A DNA stretch of 64,000 nt from Selaginella moellendorffii (Eukaryota; Streptophyta; Lycopodiopsida; Selaginellales; Selaginellaceae). This document shows positions 11,224 to 21,989 of this stretch, piece after piece. Each line of letters opens with the position of its first letter. The stretch's first letter is position 1. The notes beneath the pieces were generated by a model, which saw only the letters and a program-made list of their open reading frames with translations, searched no databases and was not told the origin of the DNA. The translations under genes were made by a program, and so were the position numbers. The stretch spans positions 475,591-539,590 of the forward strand of contig NW_003314271.1 of the NCBI RefSeq assembly GCF_000143415.4, written 5' to 3'.

Positions 11224-12647
11224 CTAGGATTCATCGTCCCAGAGATCTTGGAGGGTTTTGTAAGGGCCATTGGTGGCATTGCAAAAGAACCAGCACGTAT
11301 TCGTTCGCCGCTGGCTGATCTCCTGGAGATCCCGCATGTGTTGCTCACTCAAATCCCACCCAAACACGTCAAAGTTCTCCTCAATCCGCGAGGGATTAAA
11401 ACTCTTGGGAAGAACACTCGCCCCATTCTGGACCCCCCATCGCAGAGCAACCTGGGAAAAAAATTTAAGGAATCCTGGAACTTAGCAGAGGATGGAAGTT
11501 TTTGGGCTTGTCCTGTCTTTGCTTCGGATTCTGGAAAGAAAAGTTTGATTTTTCTTTCTTACCTGGGCTGGAGTTTTGCCGAGCTTGAAAGCTATAGCAT
11601 TGATCACAGGGTGTTGAATCACTTCTGTGGTGCCGTAGTACGTGCCTGGCGCAGCAAGGGGTGACCATGCACTGACGTGAATCCCCTTGGAGCTGCAAAA
11701 TTCACGAAGATGTCGCTGCTGCCAAACCGGATGCATCTCCACCTTGACAAGCAACGGTCGTCATTTCTTTTAACACACAAACAATCAAGACAAAGTTCTA
11801 TTTTCTTCTTCTTTCCTTGTGAAAAGAGAATCAAGAGAAAGAAGAACTAAAGAGGATACTAAAGAGAATTAAAAGAAGAACCATCAAGAGAATAAGAATT
11901 ATAAAGGATAAGAGAAAAACTTACTTGATCCACTGCAGGGGTGATTGTGGCGTAGCTGAGCAAATCGGTGAGCTTCTTGATGGAGAAGTTGCTGACACCG
12001 ATCGATTTGGCGAGGCCCAGGCCGATGCATTTCTCCATCTCACGCCAGGTGCTCTGGATGTCCACCGGGAGGATCTCCTCCTCCTTTGGCGGGAGCTTAG
12101 TGCCCTTCTTGAGCTTCACCGGGAAATGCATCAGGTAGAGGTCCAAGTGATCCAACTGGAGCTTCCTAGATCAATGTGATTATATCGAATCTCTCTCTCT
12201 TTTCTATACAAGCAAGAAAAAAAAAAAGGACGAACTGTTACAAGCATGATTTTATACATACTTTAAGCTCCGTTGCAACGCAGGGATCACATCCTCAGGG
12301 TCGTGATCGTCGCACCATAGCTTGGATGTGATAAACATCTCCTCTCTCTTGACGATGCCACTGCCAAAAGCTCTTGACAGCGCATCACCAATCGCTGGCT
12401 CACTCCCATAAGAGCTCGCCGTGTCGATATGACGATAGCCAATCTGGAAAAAATCCACAAAACAAAACAAAGGATTCACAGTGGAAGACACAATGAGCAA
12501 GAGAAAGAGAAACACCTTGATTGCATGAAGCATAGCATCAGTGATCACATTCCGGGGCACGGCGAATCCAACGCTGCCGAGGCCGAGTGCTGGGATTGAA
12601 TCCCCGGAATTAAGAAGGTAACGCAGGGGTTTGGATTGAGTCGGCAT
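11224..12647 (-). CDS. Aldo-keto reductase, AKR4-type (five exons)
   Basis: Exons 12647-12516, 12443-12262, 12165-11925, 11742-11563 and 11451-11224 give 320 residues, the usual family length. It is a NADPH-dependent aldo-keto reductase with a TIM-barrel fold. The catalytic tetrad is complete: Asp and Tyr in [14 protein letters not shown] (residues 51 and 56), Lys in SKLWCDDH (85), and His in LYLMHFPV (118). GVSNFS and [12 protein letters not shown] are also present. The C-terminal cofactor loop reads [13 protein letters not shown], matching the usual (I/L)PKS......N pattern. It resembles the plant AKR4 group (chalcone/codeinone reductase-like, deoxymugineate synthase); the physiological substrate cannot be told from sequence. 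No targeting signal, so cytosolic. It runs divergently from the PPR gene. Confidence 0.9.
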
Positions 12648-13210
12648 TGCCTCGCCTGAAAGAAGAAAGACAAGGAAAGGATTTGGCGAGGAGACTGGAA
12701 AAAGAAGGATCTATGAGCGAAATAGCAAGTGGAAGAACAGCTGATTTCTCGATATTTTCTCTTTTCTCCCACACTCTGTTTTTAGTTGGGTTTCTTTTTC
12801 CTTCCTCCTCCTTCCATTCGCTCCTTCTACTGTCCAAATCAATCCACAGGGAAAGTACTGGAATATGAATGAATTGGCAGCCAATCCGGGGGATTTGACT
12901 CCATGTCTGTGCTGGCGCTCTCGTTTTCATATTTAAGAAGGCACCATCAGCACAAACAAAGCTCATGTATGGCATACTTACAACAGTGGCAAAAAATTTG
13001 ATCCTGGGATCGGATCCAGGATCGGAGCGCCAGATGCAGCCAATTTGCCAACTCACTTGAAAGTCAGTGGACGAATCAAAGCCTTTTCTCCCACCATTGT
13101 CTATTTTGGTTTATCTTCAATGGTCATGGGAATCAAAGATTTGGGGCTTTTGGATTGTTCTGCAAAAAATTCTCCACTTTTCCACTGCTTAGCTGGAAAA
13201 TGATTTGCAT
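12648..13210. promoter_or_regulatory. Shared divergent promoter region, AKR and PPR genes
   Basis: The two start codons face away from each other across about 560 bp, which therefore holds both 5' leaders and both promoters. CT-rich tracts (on the plus strand around 12750-12840) probably belong to the leaders. No specific binding site is claimed. Confidence 0.45.
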
Positions 13211-16192
13211 ATGCGAGACTTGCTCAGCCGGATACGCGTGTTTGCAGCACAGAGGGATTTGTCACAGGCAAAACATCTCTACTCCCTTCTCCAACAAAAC
13301 AGATACTGTCTGGACAAGCTCACCACGAATCAGCTCATGAGAATGTTTGGCAAGTGCGGGAGCGTCGAGGATGCCCGCAAATTGTTTGATCAGATTGACA
13401 ACCCCGACACAGTGCAATGGAACATCATTGTTACTGCATATGCCCAAAACGGGCATTTTCAGAACGCAAAGTCGATGTTTGATTCAAGCCCACAGCGTGA
13501 TATGGTTTCTTGGAACACAATGTGTCAGAGTTTTTCGTGGAGTCACAAAGTTGATGAAGTGTCTCAATGCTTGCAAAAGATGCCACAGCACAATGTAGTC
13601 TCGTGGAACAGCCTGCTTTGCACATTTGCCCAGAACGGGCATTATCCGAAAGCGCAGGCATTGTTCGTGGCAATGCCTGAAAAAGACGTGATTTCTTGGA
13701 ACATTGTCATCTCCCAGTACGCGGAGATCGATCTAGATCGAGCAAAGTTGCTGTTTGATCGTGCTCCCCAGCACAGCGTCGTGACTTGGAATGTTTTGAT
13801 TGCGCATCACTGTGAAGAATCGAAGAGGGTGTTTGATGCGATGCCTTGCCGAGATATAGTCTCGTGGAACAGTCTCTTAGACGTGGATCAGGACCAAGAA
13901 ATCTTTTCTAAGATGCCCTCGCACGACGCAATCTCGTGGATCACAGTCATTGCAGCAAATGCCCGTGAGGGGCATCTGGATTGTGCCATGGATCTCTTCG
14001 ATCGCTCGCCAAGCCGATCGCTGGCGCTGTGGAACGTCATCCTCTCCGGATTCGCGAGCTCCGGGGACGTGAATCGAGCTCGATCGATCCTCTCTTCCAT
14101 GCCCCGAACGGATGTGATCTCGTGGAACTCGCTCCTCGCGGGACTGCTCGAGTTTTCTTCTCTCCGCGACGCAGGCGAGCTCTTCGCAGCGATGCCGCAC
14201 AGAAATCTCTCGTCGTGGACGCTGCTCGTGGGCGGATACGCGCAGCACTGCGAAACGCCCCGCCAGGCCGCCGCGATCTTGCTGGAATCGATGCCGCAGT
14301 GGGACCTTGTGCCATGGAATGCCGTGCTCTCGGCGATGGCGCGCGCGGGCGACGCCGCTGGAGCCAAAGACCTCTTTGATCGGATGCCGGATCATCGCAA
14401 TGCCGTGAGCTGGATCATCTTGTGCGAGCTTGGCTGCTCAATGATCCCATTTGAGGCGTTTGACAAGATGCCCGAGCACGGTACCGCGGCGGTACTCGCC
14501 GTGGTGGCCGCCTATGCGCGGTGCCTGCGGTGGGATACCGCGCGGTACCTCTTCGAGACGCTTCGTCACCGGACCCTGGTGGCGTGGAACGCGTACCTCG
14601 CGCTTTGCGTCGCTCAGTCAGCGCTGGCCCGGCCCGCCGCGGTACTGGGCCGGATGCCGCAGTGGAGCGCCGTGTCGTGGAGCTCGATCGTGGCGGCCAG
14701 CGGCAAGAACTCCAAGCTGGGCATGGATCCTGACGAGGAGGAGGCGAGGTTGCTGATAGAAATGACCGCGGCGGCAGCAATTGAGTCGTCCTCCCCCTCC
14801 CCGGAGCCGCGATCGATCGCGCTAGCGACGACGCTGCTCGTGGCGCACGCCCTGAATGGCGATACCGCCAGCGCCAAGTCGGTGTTTGACGATACCACGC
14901 GGCGCGACGTGGTGGCGTGGACCGCCATGGTGACGGCTTCGTCAATGGGCAAGGACCCCGACCATGCCGCCGCGGTACACCGCCGGATGCCAGCGTGGAA
15001 TGTGGTGTCCTGGAATGCGCTCGTCTCGGCATATGCCCAAAACGGGCATACCGCCGCGGCACGCGCCGCATTCGACGCCATGCCTGAGAGAAACCTCCGT
15101 TCTTGGAACAGCATCATCGCGGGGCTCGCTCACAATGGCCTTCCGCGATTGGCCATCGATCTCTTCGAGAACGAGATGGATCTACCGCCCAACGAGGTGA
15201 CGCTCACGACGCTCCTGGATGCCTGCGCGGAGCTGGGCGATCTGGCGCTGGGGATCGCCCTCCACAAACGCTGCGCCGAGCTCGACCTCGATCGCCACAG
15301 CGTCGTCGCCACCGCGCTGCTCGACATGTACTCTCGGTGTGGGCGCGTGGATCAAGCCAAGCGCGTGTTTAATTCCATGCGCGCCAGGGATGAGCGCGTC
15401 GATCTCGTGACGTGGAACGCTATGATCGCTGGATTCGCGAGGAGCGGCCACTCCATCGAAGCCCTGGAGCTCTACCGCGAGCTGGAGAAGCTTGATCGTG
15501 AGCTCCAGCCCGACGCCTCCACCTTCGCGGCGGTGATAGATGCCTGTGCCAGCGCGGTACCGCCGGCGGTATCCGAGGGGAGAGCGATCCACCGGCAAGC
15601 GATCGCGCGCGGGATGGATGACGATCCGGTCGTGGGCAGCTCGCTGGTGGCGATGTACACCAGGATCGGCGGATTAGACGCTGCCCAGCGATGCTTCGAT
15701 AGGATCACTGCCAGGAACACGGTGGCCTGGAACTCCATGCTGGTGGGATTCGCGAACCACGGCAGCGCCACTGGGGTGATCCAAAGCTTCCACGCGATGC
15801 AGCTGGACGGGGCGATCGCGGACGCCGTGACGTTCGTGGCGGTGCTGAGCTCGTGCTCCCACGCGGGATGGATCGTCGAGGCCGGGCAGTGCTTCCAATC
15901 CATGGCGGCGGATTTCTTCATCGCAGCCACGCCGGAGCACTACAGCGCGATCGGGGATCTCCTCGCGCGGCTGGGGCAGATTGGCGAGGCGCGCTCACTC
16001 ATCCGGGCCAAGCCCTACGAATCCAGCGCCGCGGATTGGATGAGCCTGCTATCGGCGTGCCGGATCCACTGCAACGTCGAGCACGGCGCGAGCGCAGCGG
16101 CGCAGGCATTCGAATTCGGCGAGCTTGACGATCCCATCGCCGCCGCCAGTGGCACTTGCAAGCTCTTGCTGGGCATCTTCTCCGCCCTCTGA
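13211..16192 (+). CDS. Pentatricopeptide repeat protein, PLS-type, ending in a partial E1 motif
   Basis: Intronless, 993 residues from the ATG at 13211 (the preceding in-frame TTG is not a likely start). The whole protein is made of about 31-36-residue helical hairpin repeats, more than 25 by eye, most carrying the signature D(V/I)(V/I)SWN...Y..NG or close variants, as in DMVSWNTM, DVISWNIV and NVVSWNALVSAYAQNGH. Such proteins bind organellar RNA, roughly one base per repeat, for editing, splicing or stability. The end (ADWMSLLSACRIHCNVEHG..) is an E1-like motif that stops early. No E2 or DYW deaminase domain follows in any frame up to the next gene. If it acts in editing it would need a DYW protein in trans. 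No clear transit peptide is visible, so the organelle is uncertain. Confidence 0.9.
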   Translation: MRDLLSRIRVFAAQRDLSQAKHLYSLLQQNRYCLDKLTTNQLMRMFGKCGSVEDARKLFDQIDNPDTVQWNIIVTAYAQNGHFQNAKSMFDSSPQRDMVSWNTMCQSFSWSHKVDEVSQCLQKMPQHNVVSWNSLLCTFAQNGHYPKAQALFVAMPEKDVISWNIVISQYAEIDLDRAKLLFDRAPQHSVVTWNVLIAHHCEESKRVFDAMPCRDIVSWNSLLDVDQDQEIFSKMPSHDAISWITVIAANAREGHLDCAMDLFDRSPSRSLALWNVILSGFASSGDVNRARSILSSMPRTDVISWNSLLAGLLEFSSLRDAGELFAAMPHRNLSSWTLLVGGYAQHCETPRQAAAILLESMPQWDLVPWNAVLSAMARAGDAAGAKDLFDRMPDHRNAVSWIILCELGCSMIPFEAFDKMPEHGTAAVLAVVAAYARCLRWDTARYLFETLRHRTLVAWNAYLALCVAQSALARPAAVLGRMPQWSAVSWSSIVAASGKNSKLGMDPDEEEARLLIEMTAAAAIESSSPSPEPRSIALATTLLVAHALNGDTASAKSVFDDTTRRDVVAWTAMVTASSMGKDPDHAAAVHRRMPAWNVVSWNALVSAYAQNGHTAAARAAFDAMPERNLRSWNSIIAGLAHNGLPRLAIDLFENEMDLPPNEVTLTTLLDACAELGDLALGIALHKRCAELDLDRHSVVATALLDMYSRCGRVDQAKRVFNSMRARDERVDLVTWNAMIAGFARSGHSIEALELYRELEKLDRELQPDASTFAAVIDACASAVPPAVSEGRAIHRQAIARGMDDDPVVGSSLVAMYTRIGGLDAAQRCFDRITARNTVAWNSMLVGFANHGSATGVIQSFHAMQLDGAIADAVTFVAVLSSCSHAGWIVEAGQCFQSMAADFFIAATPEHYSAIGDLLARLGQIGEARSLIRAKPYESSAADWMSLLSACRIHCNVEHGASAAAQAFEFGELDDPIAAASGTCKLLLGIFSAL

Positions 16193-16522
16193 GATTATTC
16201 TAAAATATTCTATCTAACGTATAAAGAAGCATATTCTTGTTTTATTCTTAGATTTGACCTTTCCCACTTTTAAGCAAGCTTAAATTCTACGACGTGACGT
16301 GGCAGGATATGATCCGTCCGATAATGCCAAACCAGGAATATTTTCATCATCAGCTCTAATCGGGCACCGAGACACCTTCCAATCAGGCTGTCTGTGCTCG
16401 AAGGCCTCCAGAAAACAATTAGCTACTAGCCATGTACAGGAAAATGTTACCTCCTCTAATGTTCTGTGCTTCATCTTCGCGACTCGATTCTTCCTCGTGG
16501 ATCTTCTTCGTGATCCACCGCA
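16193..16522. other. Convergent 3' flanks of the PPR and KAPP genes
   Basis: 330 bp between two facing stop codons. It is AT-rich just after the PPR stop. Nothing else is recognised. Confidence 0.5.
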
Positions 16523-18689
16523 TCATAGTGTACAAACGCTGGGGTTATTCGTTGCCGATGCCGGGGAGAAGTCCAGCACGATCACACTCGTGTTGTCCTT
16601 GGTCTTGAGCAGACGAGCGTTGCCGACGAGCAGCTGTGCGATCTCTTCGGCGTTCATCGGTGGGAGTGGCATCCGGCCATCGATCGTGGACCGACCGTCC
16701 CGAGCCTGAGCGCGCGAGTTAGCGGGGTAAAATACATCGAAGGAAACATACCTCAATCGCCAGCTGAATAGCCCTGATCGGGCTTAGCACGTCCCAAAGC
16801 CCGTCGCTTCCCATGACTACTATACCTTTGCTGTCCTTGGTAATCTTGAGGACTTTGCTCACGTAAGGCTCCGCCGAGAAGCAGGATTCTTCCTCCTTGA
16901 GGAACTTATCACCCAGAGCCCGTGCTATGTTCATCCCTGGAAAACCAGTCCAAACAGCAAAACAATTTACCAACCAGTGCAAGGAGACGTTTTTAGAACT
17001 TACCACAGATGCGCGTTTCGCCATCTTTTAGCTTTCGTCCCATTTCCAGAAGCCGTGCTCTCTCTGTTGGACTAGTAAGCCTATGGTCCTCTGTCAAGAC
17101 AACCGGCTTTCCTCCGACACTGAAAGAATGAAATCAAGTTCTGGAACTACCATAATCAAAGCAGACACAAACCTTAAAACACACGATGAATCACCGAGAT
17201 TGGCACATTGCACGAAATACTCCTGACCAACGGTTGACCATAATAGAAGAACTGTGGCTGTGCAACCCTGGAAGTCAGCAATAGAACGGTTACACATTCT
17301 GACCCATAGAGCACAGCTACATACAACTCACCTCGTACTCGCAATTCAAGGCTTCTTCAGTTTCTTTGAATGCATCTTTTAAAACTTTAGCCGCATCACA
17401 TTGAGTTAGGACGTCGATCCTCTCTCCTTCCACCGTAAGAATGTCCGACAACTTCTGTGGTAAAATCCTGTTGTTGAAAACCAAAAAAAGAGGCTTCACC
17501 ATACAGCTCTGGTATACACATTTGAATTAACATACCTGCTAGCAGCTTCGGCTGCTGCAGGACCGCCGTGCCCATCGAAAATGCAAAAGACTCCAAACTG
17601 GATGACACAAAAATGCTTAAACCACTGTCCAATGAACGGAAAAGTACTACCTGCTGAAGTCCTCGCAGTGGCCACTCACAGTGACAGACATCTTCCATTG
17701 ACAATCTTTCCCTCCGAGAAGTCATCGCATCTGCAGCCACCCCAACACCAAATGGCACCGAAGATACAGAGAACTTGGCGTCCTTCGAAGCTGAGAGATG
17801 GACCTGCACGAACTCTCGTGTAAGAAAGCAGCAAATAAGAAGATTCCAGTATGATACTTACGAGTATTTGAGACGTCGATCCTAACGTCAAGACGTCACC
17901 ACTGGTAAGACCAACAGGTGCGCTTCGACGTCTGCGAGGTCCGGAAATGGATATGGACCTGTGATTTAGGAGTGTTCCATTTAGACTACCCAAGTCTACA
18001 AGCTCCCATCGTGAAACCTGAAACGTCTAACGACGATGAGTCCACGTATGAAGCACAAGACCAGGAAACTTACGTCACAGTTCCAATTTATCACTGCATG
18101 CTTTCCGGAGACCTCGGAATCGTTCAACACAAGATCGTTTTGAGAAATCCGGCCGATCGACAAGGCGAGTCCGCCATCTTCCGGCAATGTTCTGAGAAGG
18201 CGATTACCCGCCGAAGGCCCAGTAAGAACTTCCAAGCTTATGCTACTACCTGCGTCTTCCAAACCAACAGTGTCAGGATTTAAAAAGAAAAGAAAACAGT
18301 GGAAGTCAAAGAAAGCATGCTTAGGCGACTGGCTTACGTTGTGCGCCGGTACCCGACGATGGTAGAGAATGCCTTTCGTGAAAATTCGGAACCACTAGAG
18401 AGTCGCGAGAGACGATGGTGGCCGACGCCTCAATCCTGGGTTCCTTCTTGTTCCCAAAGTTTGGGCGCTTGAGAGTCTCTCCAATGGAGAAATCTTTGGA
18501 GAGGAGAGACTCATTTGCATCCTACAAGACAAAGAAGAAAAACTCACACACTTGGAAAGAAAAGAAACAACCAATTACCTCTTCATCGGTCGAGGCCGAG
18601 CAGCAACGCCGCTTAATTGCGCACGCCAGGAGGACGATGCAAGGAGCTATCAACACGGCGACAGCAGCGATCAAGACTGCCTCTTTCAT
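16523..18689 (-). CDS. KAPP: Kinase-associated protein phosphatase: anchor + FHA + PP2C (eleven exons)
   Basis: Exons 18689-18579, 18521-18338, 18249-18074, 18017-17862, 17803-17651, 17597-17536, 17467-17332, 17267-17173, 17119-17004, 16936-16752 and 16705-16523 give 518 residues in one frame. KAPP dephosphorylates receptor-like kinases after its FHA domain binds their phosphothreonine. A hydrophobic anchor lies at residues 5-25, followed by KRRCC. The FHA domain (about 100-205) shows SIGR, SEVSGKHAVINW and LGSLNGTLLN. The Mn/Mg-dependent PP2C domain (about 210-518) shows SMEDV, FCIFDGHGG, NLGDSS and VVMGSDGLWDVLS, so the metal-binding aspartates are present. This combination is specific to plant KAPP. 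A tiny upstream ORF overlaps the start codon (listed separately). Confidence 0.93.
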
Positions 18690-18712
18690 GATGGAGTTCC
18701 ACTCCCAGACAT
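18686..18712 (-). promoter_or_regulatory. Eight-codon upstream ORF overlapping the KAPP start as ATGA
   Basis: An ATG at 18712 opens the frame MSGSGTPS, and its TGA (18688-18686) overlaps the KAPP ATG (18689-18687) in the string ATGA. If the transcript starts upstream, ribosomes would finish this peptide exactly at the main start, a layout that permits termination-reinitiation control. The transcript start is not known. Confidence 0.4.
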
Positions 18713-19397
18713 GTGTCCACTACCTAAAAACTCGAAATCCCTGGCCCGCGAGCAGCGATTCACCTCTAGAAACAAGCGCTAAGATAGAATCGGAGCTGGA
18801 GCTGGAGCGATATTACGCATTGCGCCTCGCGCCCGTTGACGCAACCAAAGCTGCTCGATTCGGCGATTCCCAGCTACAATTTCCACGTAGCAGAGCCGGG
18901 GCCAATGCAGGAGCCCTTGCGGCAGCGCATTTGGCAGCTCCAGCTAGGAGGACGCTGCTGTGCTTGCTATAAGCCCTAAGTCCATGGCGTTGCGAGATAC
19001 CTCGGATCTCACCGTCCATCCCCTGGTCATTATGAGCCGGAATGGCGTGGGAAAAGAAGGAAAGAAGCTCGAACCCGGCACCTCCCACTTGGCTGCGACA
19101 ACGCAGTGCTTTTGCTGACGCGTGTCACGGCAATTCACCTGTCCGTGGCCTAGTGACGTGTCCAGTGACGTGGAGTAGTACGTGGACCAGACCTAGAATG
19201 CCCGAGCCTGCTAACGAAGGGAAGCTAACGGAGCTATAGTGGCGGCCCGCAATTAGGGTTCTAGCGTCCGAGGGAGCGAGCGCGGGCGCGGGAGGCGCTG
19301 GTCGTGCGGCTGCTGGTTTGTGGAGGTTTTATTCGTTGTTTTCTCACTCCCAGGGTTTTGGGTAGGGTTTAAGCGCTTTGTGGCAGCCATTGGGGCC
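18713..19397. promoter_or_regulatory. Shared divergent promoter region, KAPP and NRP genes
   Basis: The start codons of KAPP (minus) and the NAP1-related gene (plus) are about 700 bp apart. The middle (19120-19200) contains repeated ACGTG/ACGTGTC cores (for example gtgacgtgtccagtgacgtgg), the core bound by plant bZIP factors. Their use here is inference. Confidence 0.45.
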
Positions 19398-20728
19398 ATG
19401 GCGGAGAAGAAGAAGGCCAAGGCGGACCATGAGGAAGTGTCGGAGGTAGATAACGAGCTAGTTAGCGCTATTGAGAAGTTACAGGATGTACAAGACGAAC
19501 TTGAGAAGGTACTGAGGAATTTTGGGGATTTTGCGAGTGCTCAGTGAGCGTGAATTGGATTGACAGGTAAACGAGGAAGCTAGTGATAAAGTTCTGGAAG
19601 TTGAGCAGAAGTACAATGAGATCCGGCGGCCCGTTTACAACAAGAGGAACGAGATTATTCGAAGTATACCGGATTTCTGGCTCACTGCTGTAAGTGGAGA
19701 GAATGTAGGCCATTTTTGTCACTAAGTCGGGGGTGTGTGGATCATAGTTTCTGAGCCATCCAGTTCTATGCGATCTGCTAAGCGAGGAGGACCAAAAGGT
19801 TTGCCTCCATTCAAAAAAATGTTTTTTTTTCCTCAAGTTTTCTGGCATTGATTGACACGTAACACAGGTTTTCAAGCATCTACAGTCTTTGGATGTAGAG
19901 GATTTCAAAGACGTGAAATCTGGATACTGCATCACATTCGTAAGTCGTTCTTTGCACGTTCCCTCGGCATTTATTAAGCGTTTCAATTCCTTCTCTGTTT
20001 TTTTTTTTTTTTTATAATATTTTTATTTGTGTGTGTGTGTGTGTCTCGGACAGTCGTTCAAACCAAACCCATACTTTGAAGATACAAAACTAGTAAAGGT
20101 TTTCCGGTTTTCCGATGAAGGTACAACTTCGATTTCTGGCACGAAGATTCGATGGAAAGACGGAATGGTAAACGCAGAGCTTAGTTGATTTCTTGCGCAA
20201 CTGACTTGGTTTTGTTCACAGGATTTAACAAACGGTGCCGCTGTAGAAAAGGAAGGCAACAAACGGCCTTTAATAGAAGAGAGGTTTGTTTAATTTGCTC
20301 AACAATATTTCATCGTTTTCTTCCCCGCAGCTTTTTCAAGTGGTTTAACGATAGCCAACAGAAGGAAACGACCGAGGGCATCCAAGACGAGGTACCGAAT
20401 AAAAAAACTGCGTTTGTTTCTAATCCTTCAGGCCATGCTCTCCAGGTCGCGGATGTCATCAAAGAGGATTTGTGGCCCAATCCTTTGAAGTACTTCAACA
20501 ATGTATAATGCTGTGCATTGCTTTCCAATTGCCGGTTCTGACGAAAAGTGGCAGGATGGCGACTCGGATGAATATGAAGACGAAGAAGAGGACGATGAAG
20601 ACGGAACGGTGAGCTTGTCTCAGTTTTTTTCTTTTTAATCACATCCAAGATCTCAGGGCGCAAAGCGAGTTGCCGATGGTTTTGAAGAAGAAGAAGAAGA
20701 GCCAGACGACGACGACGATGAGGAGTAG
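19398..20728 (+). CDS. NAP1-related / SET-type histone chaperone (ten exons)
   Basis: Exons 19398-19508, 19567-19689, 19748-19798, 19868-19939, 20054-20167, 20222-20283, 20331-20391, 20446-20502, 20555-20608 and 20657-20728 give 258 residues. It belongs to the NAP/SET (NRP) family, nuclear H2A-H2B chaperones acting in nucleosome assembly. Seen: an N-terminal dimerisation helix (about 18-60, [19 protein letters not shown]..), then [47 protein letters not shown] and [13 protein letters not shown], all conserved SET/NRP blocks in order. The C-terminus is a typical acidic tail rich in Glu and Asp. Lack of a KKHK-type insertion and the short length point to NRP rather than classical NAP1. Confidence 0.93.
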
Positions 20729-21989
20729 AAGCTGGTGCGCGAGCGATGTTCATAGCTTGAGAAAAATGACCCGCAGCCATATTAACACTACATTTCCGTG
20801 AGAGACACACAGAGTGAGTGATAGCAAGTACGAGTTTCTACAGCAAAAGAAGGATTTTCCCGCGTAGGTAGCCTTTCCTTTTTTTTTTTGTTTAGTTTGT
20901 CCCCTCTTTGGAAAAGTATCAGGGTTGACTTCCACAAAACAAAAAAGCTTCGAATTCTTGCACCGGCAACTTGAAGCTCACGAGATGAGATGATTGAATT
21001 GTTGCAGTAGTGCCAAAGTCGCAGAAGACCTCAACAAAACCATTGAATCCTACCTTTTTTATGGTGGCCGTTGTGCAGGTGCGCAGAATTCTGAAACTTC
21101 AAGCTTGAAAACCCCCCGGAATTCAAAGTTAGTAGACAAACAAAGCGAGGAAATCACAGAATCGAGTCGCGATGGTGACGCAAGCACGAAAAGGTGACAG
21201 ATGGGATCCCAATTCACCCAATCTCCATGGCTACCGACCAAAACCCGCGCGGTCAACCACTCTGTGACCACGGGCCCTGCGAGTGTGAAAGCACTCCTTA
21301 GTCAACGCCCACACTGTCAGTCAATGCCTTGTTCGCCCTGACAGGAAAGGAAGCTCCCGCGAAACCCAGCCATGGAAAGCGAGCAGCTTCCACTCACCAT
21401 CACCGACCAGATCCTAAAACCTCCAAGATCAGCGGCGAACAAGCGAGGATGAGCGGCGGCCAGGAATTCCGTAGCCGGTGCACGTATCACAGAAAGCAAG
21501 AAATATTCCCACGACAAATGCGAAACACATGCGCGAAAGAAAGCCCTAATCAAAATGCGCTCAAATGAACAGGGTTTAAAAGCACAAAACCCCACGAAGC
21601 TGCTGGCCGGTTTCACATTGCGAGAGTTCGCACTCGGTCTTTAAAGCGTGCACCCTCTCTCCCCAATCCCAAACAAAAGCAACGTTTTTCGCCAATCCAG
21701 CTGGCGGACACGAGGAGTCGGGTCGAGACGAGTTAAAACGAGTGCCGCAAGCTATATCTCGGGTTTCTTGGCTGAGCGCCATATATACCATCGCAGCGCG
21801 CTGACTTGCAACTCACATTGATTTTGCGCGAAGGTGGGGGTGGCTGACTTTGCCCATTGTTGGAAGTAAAACAGCGCGTTCGGCCGCCGCTGGAATAAGA
21901 ATCGCCACCGAATTCTCATTCTCGCAGGGAGAGGAAAGATCCTCGCGACGACGAGGCCAGCTTCACAGGGGAGGATCGCGCAAGTAGGA
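20729..21989. promoter_or_regulatory. Intergenic region with ERF promoter
   Basis: The part up to about 20950 is probably the NRP 3' end. No supported gene lies further on. A TATA box (catatatacc, 21779-21788) sits about 200 bp upstream of the ERF start codon at 21990, so transcription probably starts near 21815. A 67-codon frame at 20994-21197 was judged spurious. Confidence 0.5.

Noticed and set aside
13437..15055. Repeated palindromic string atgcccaaaacgggcat in the PPR gene as a regulatory element
   Set aside because: It encodes the recurrent PPR residues YAQNGH, so repeat-motif constraint explains it.
20994..21197. 67-codon plus-strand frame upstream of the second ERF
   Set aside because: Starts without an ATG, has no domain and lies in probable promoter sequence.
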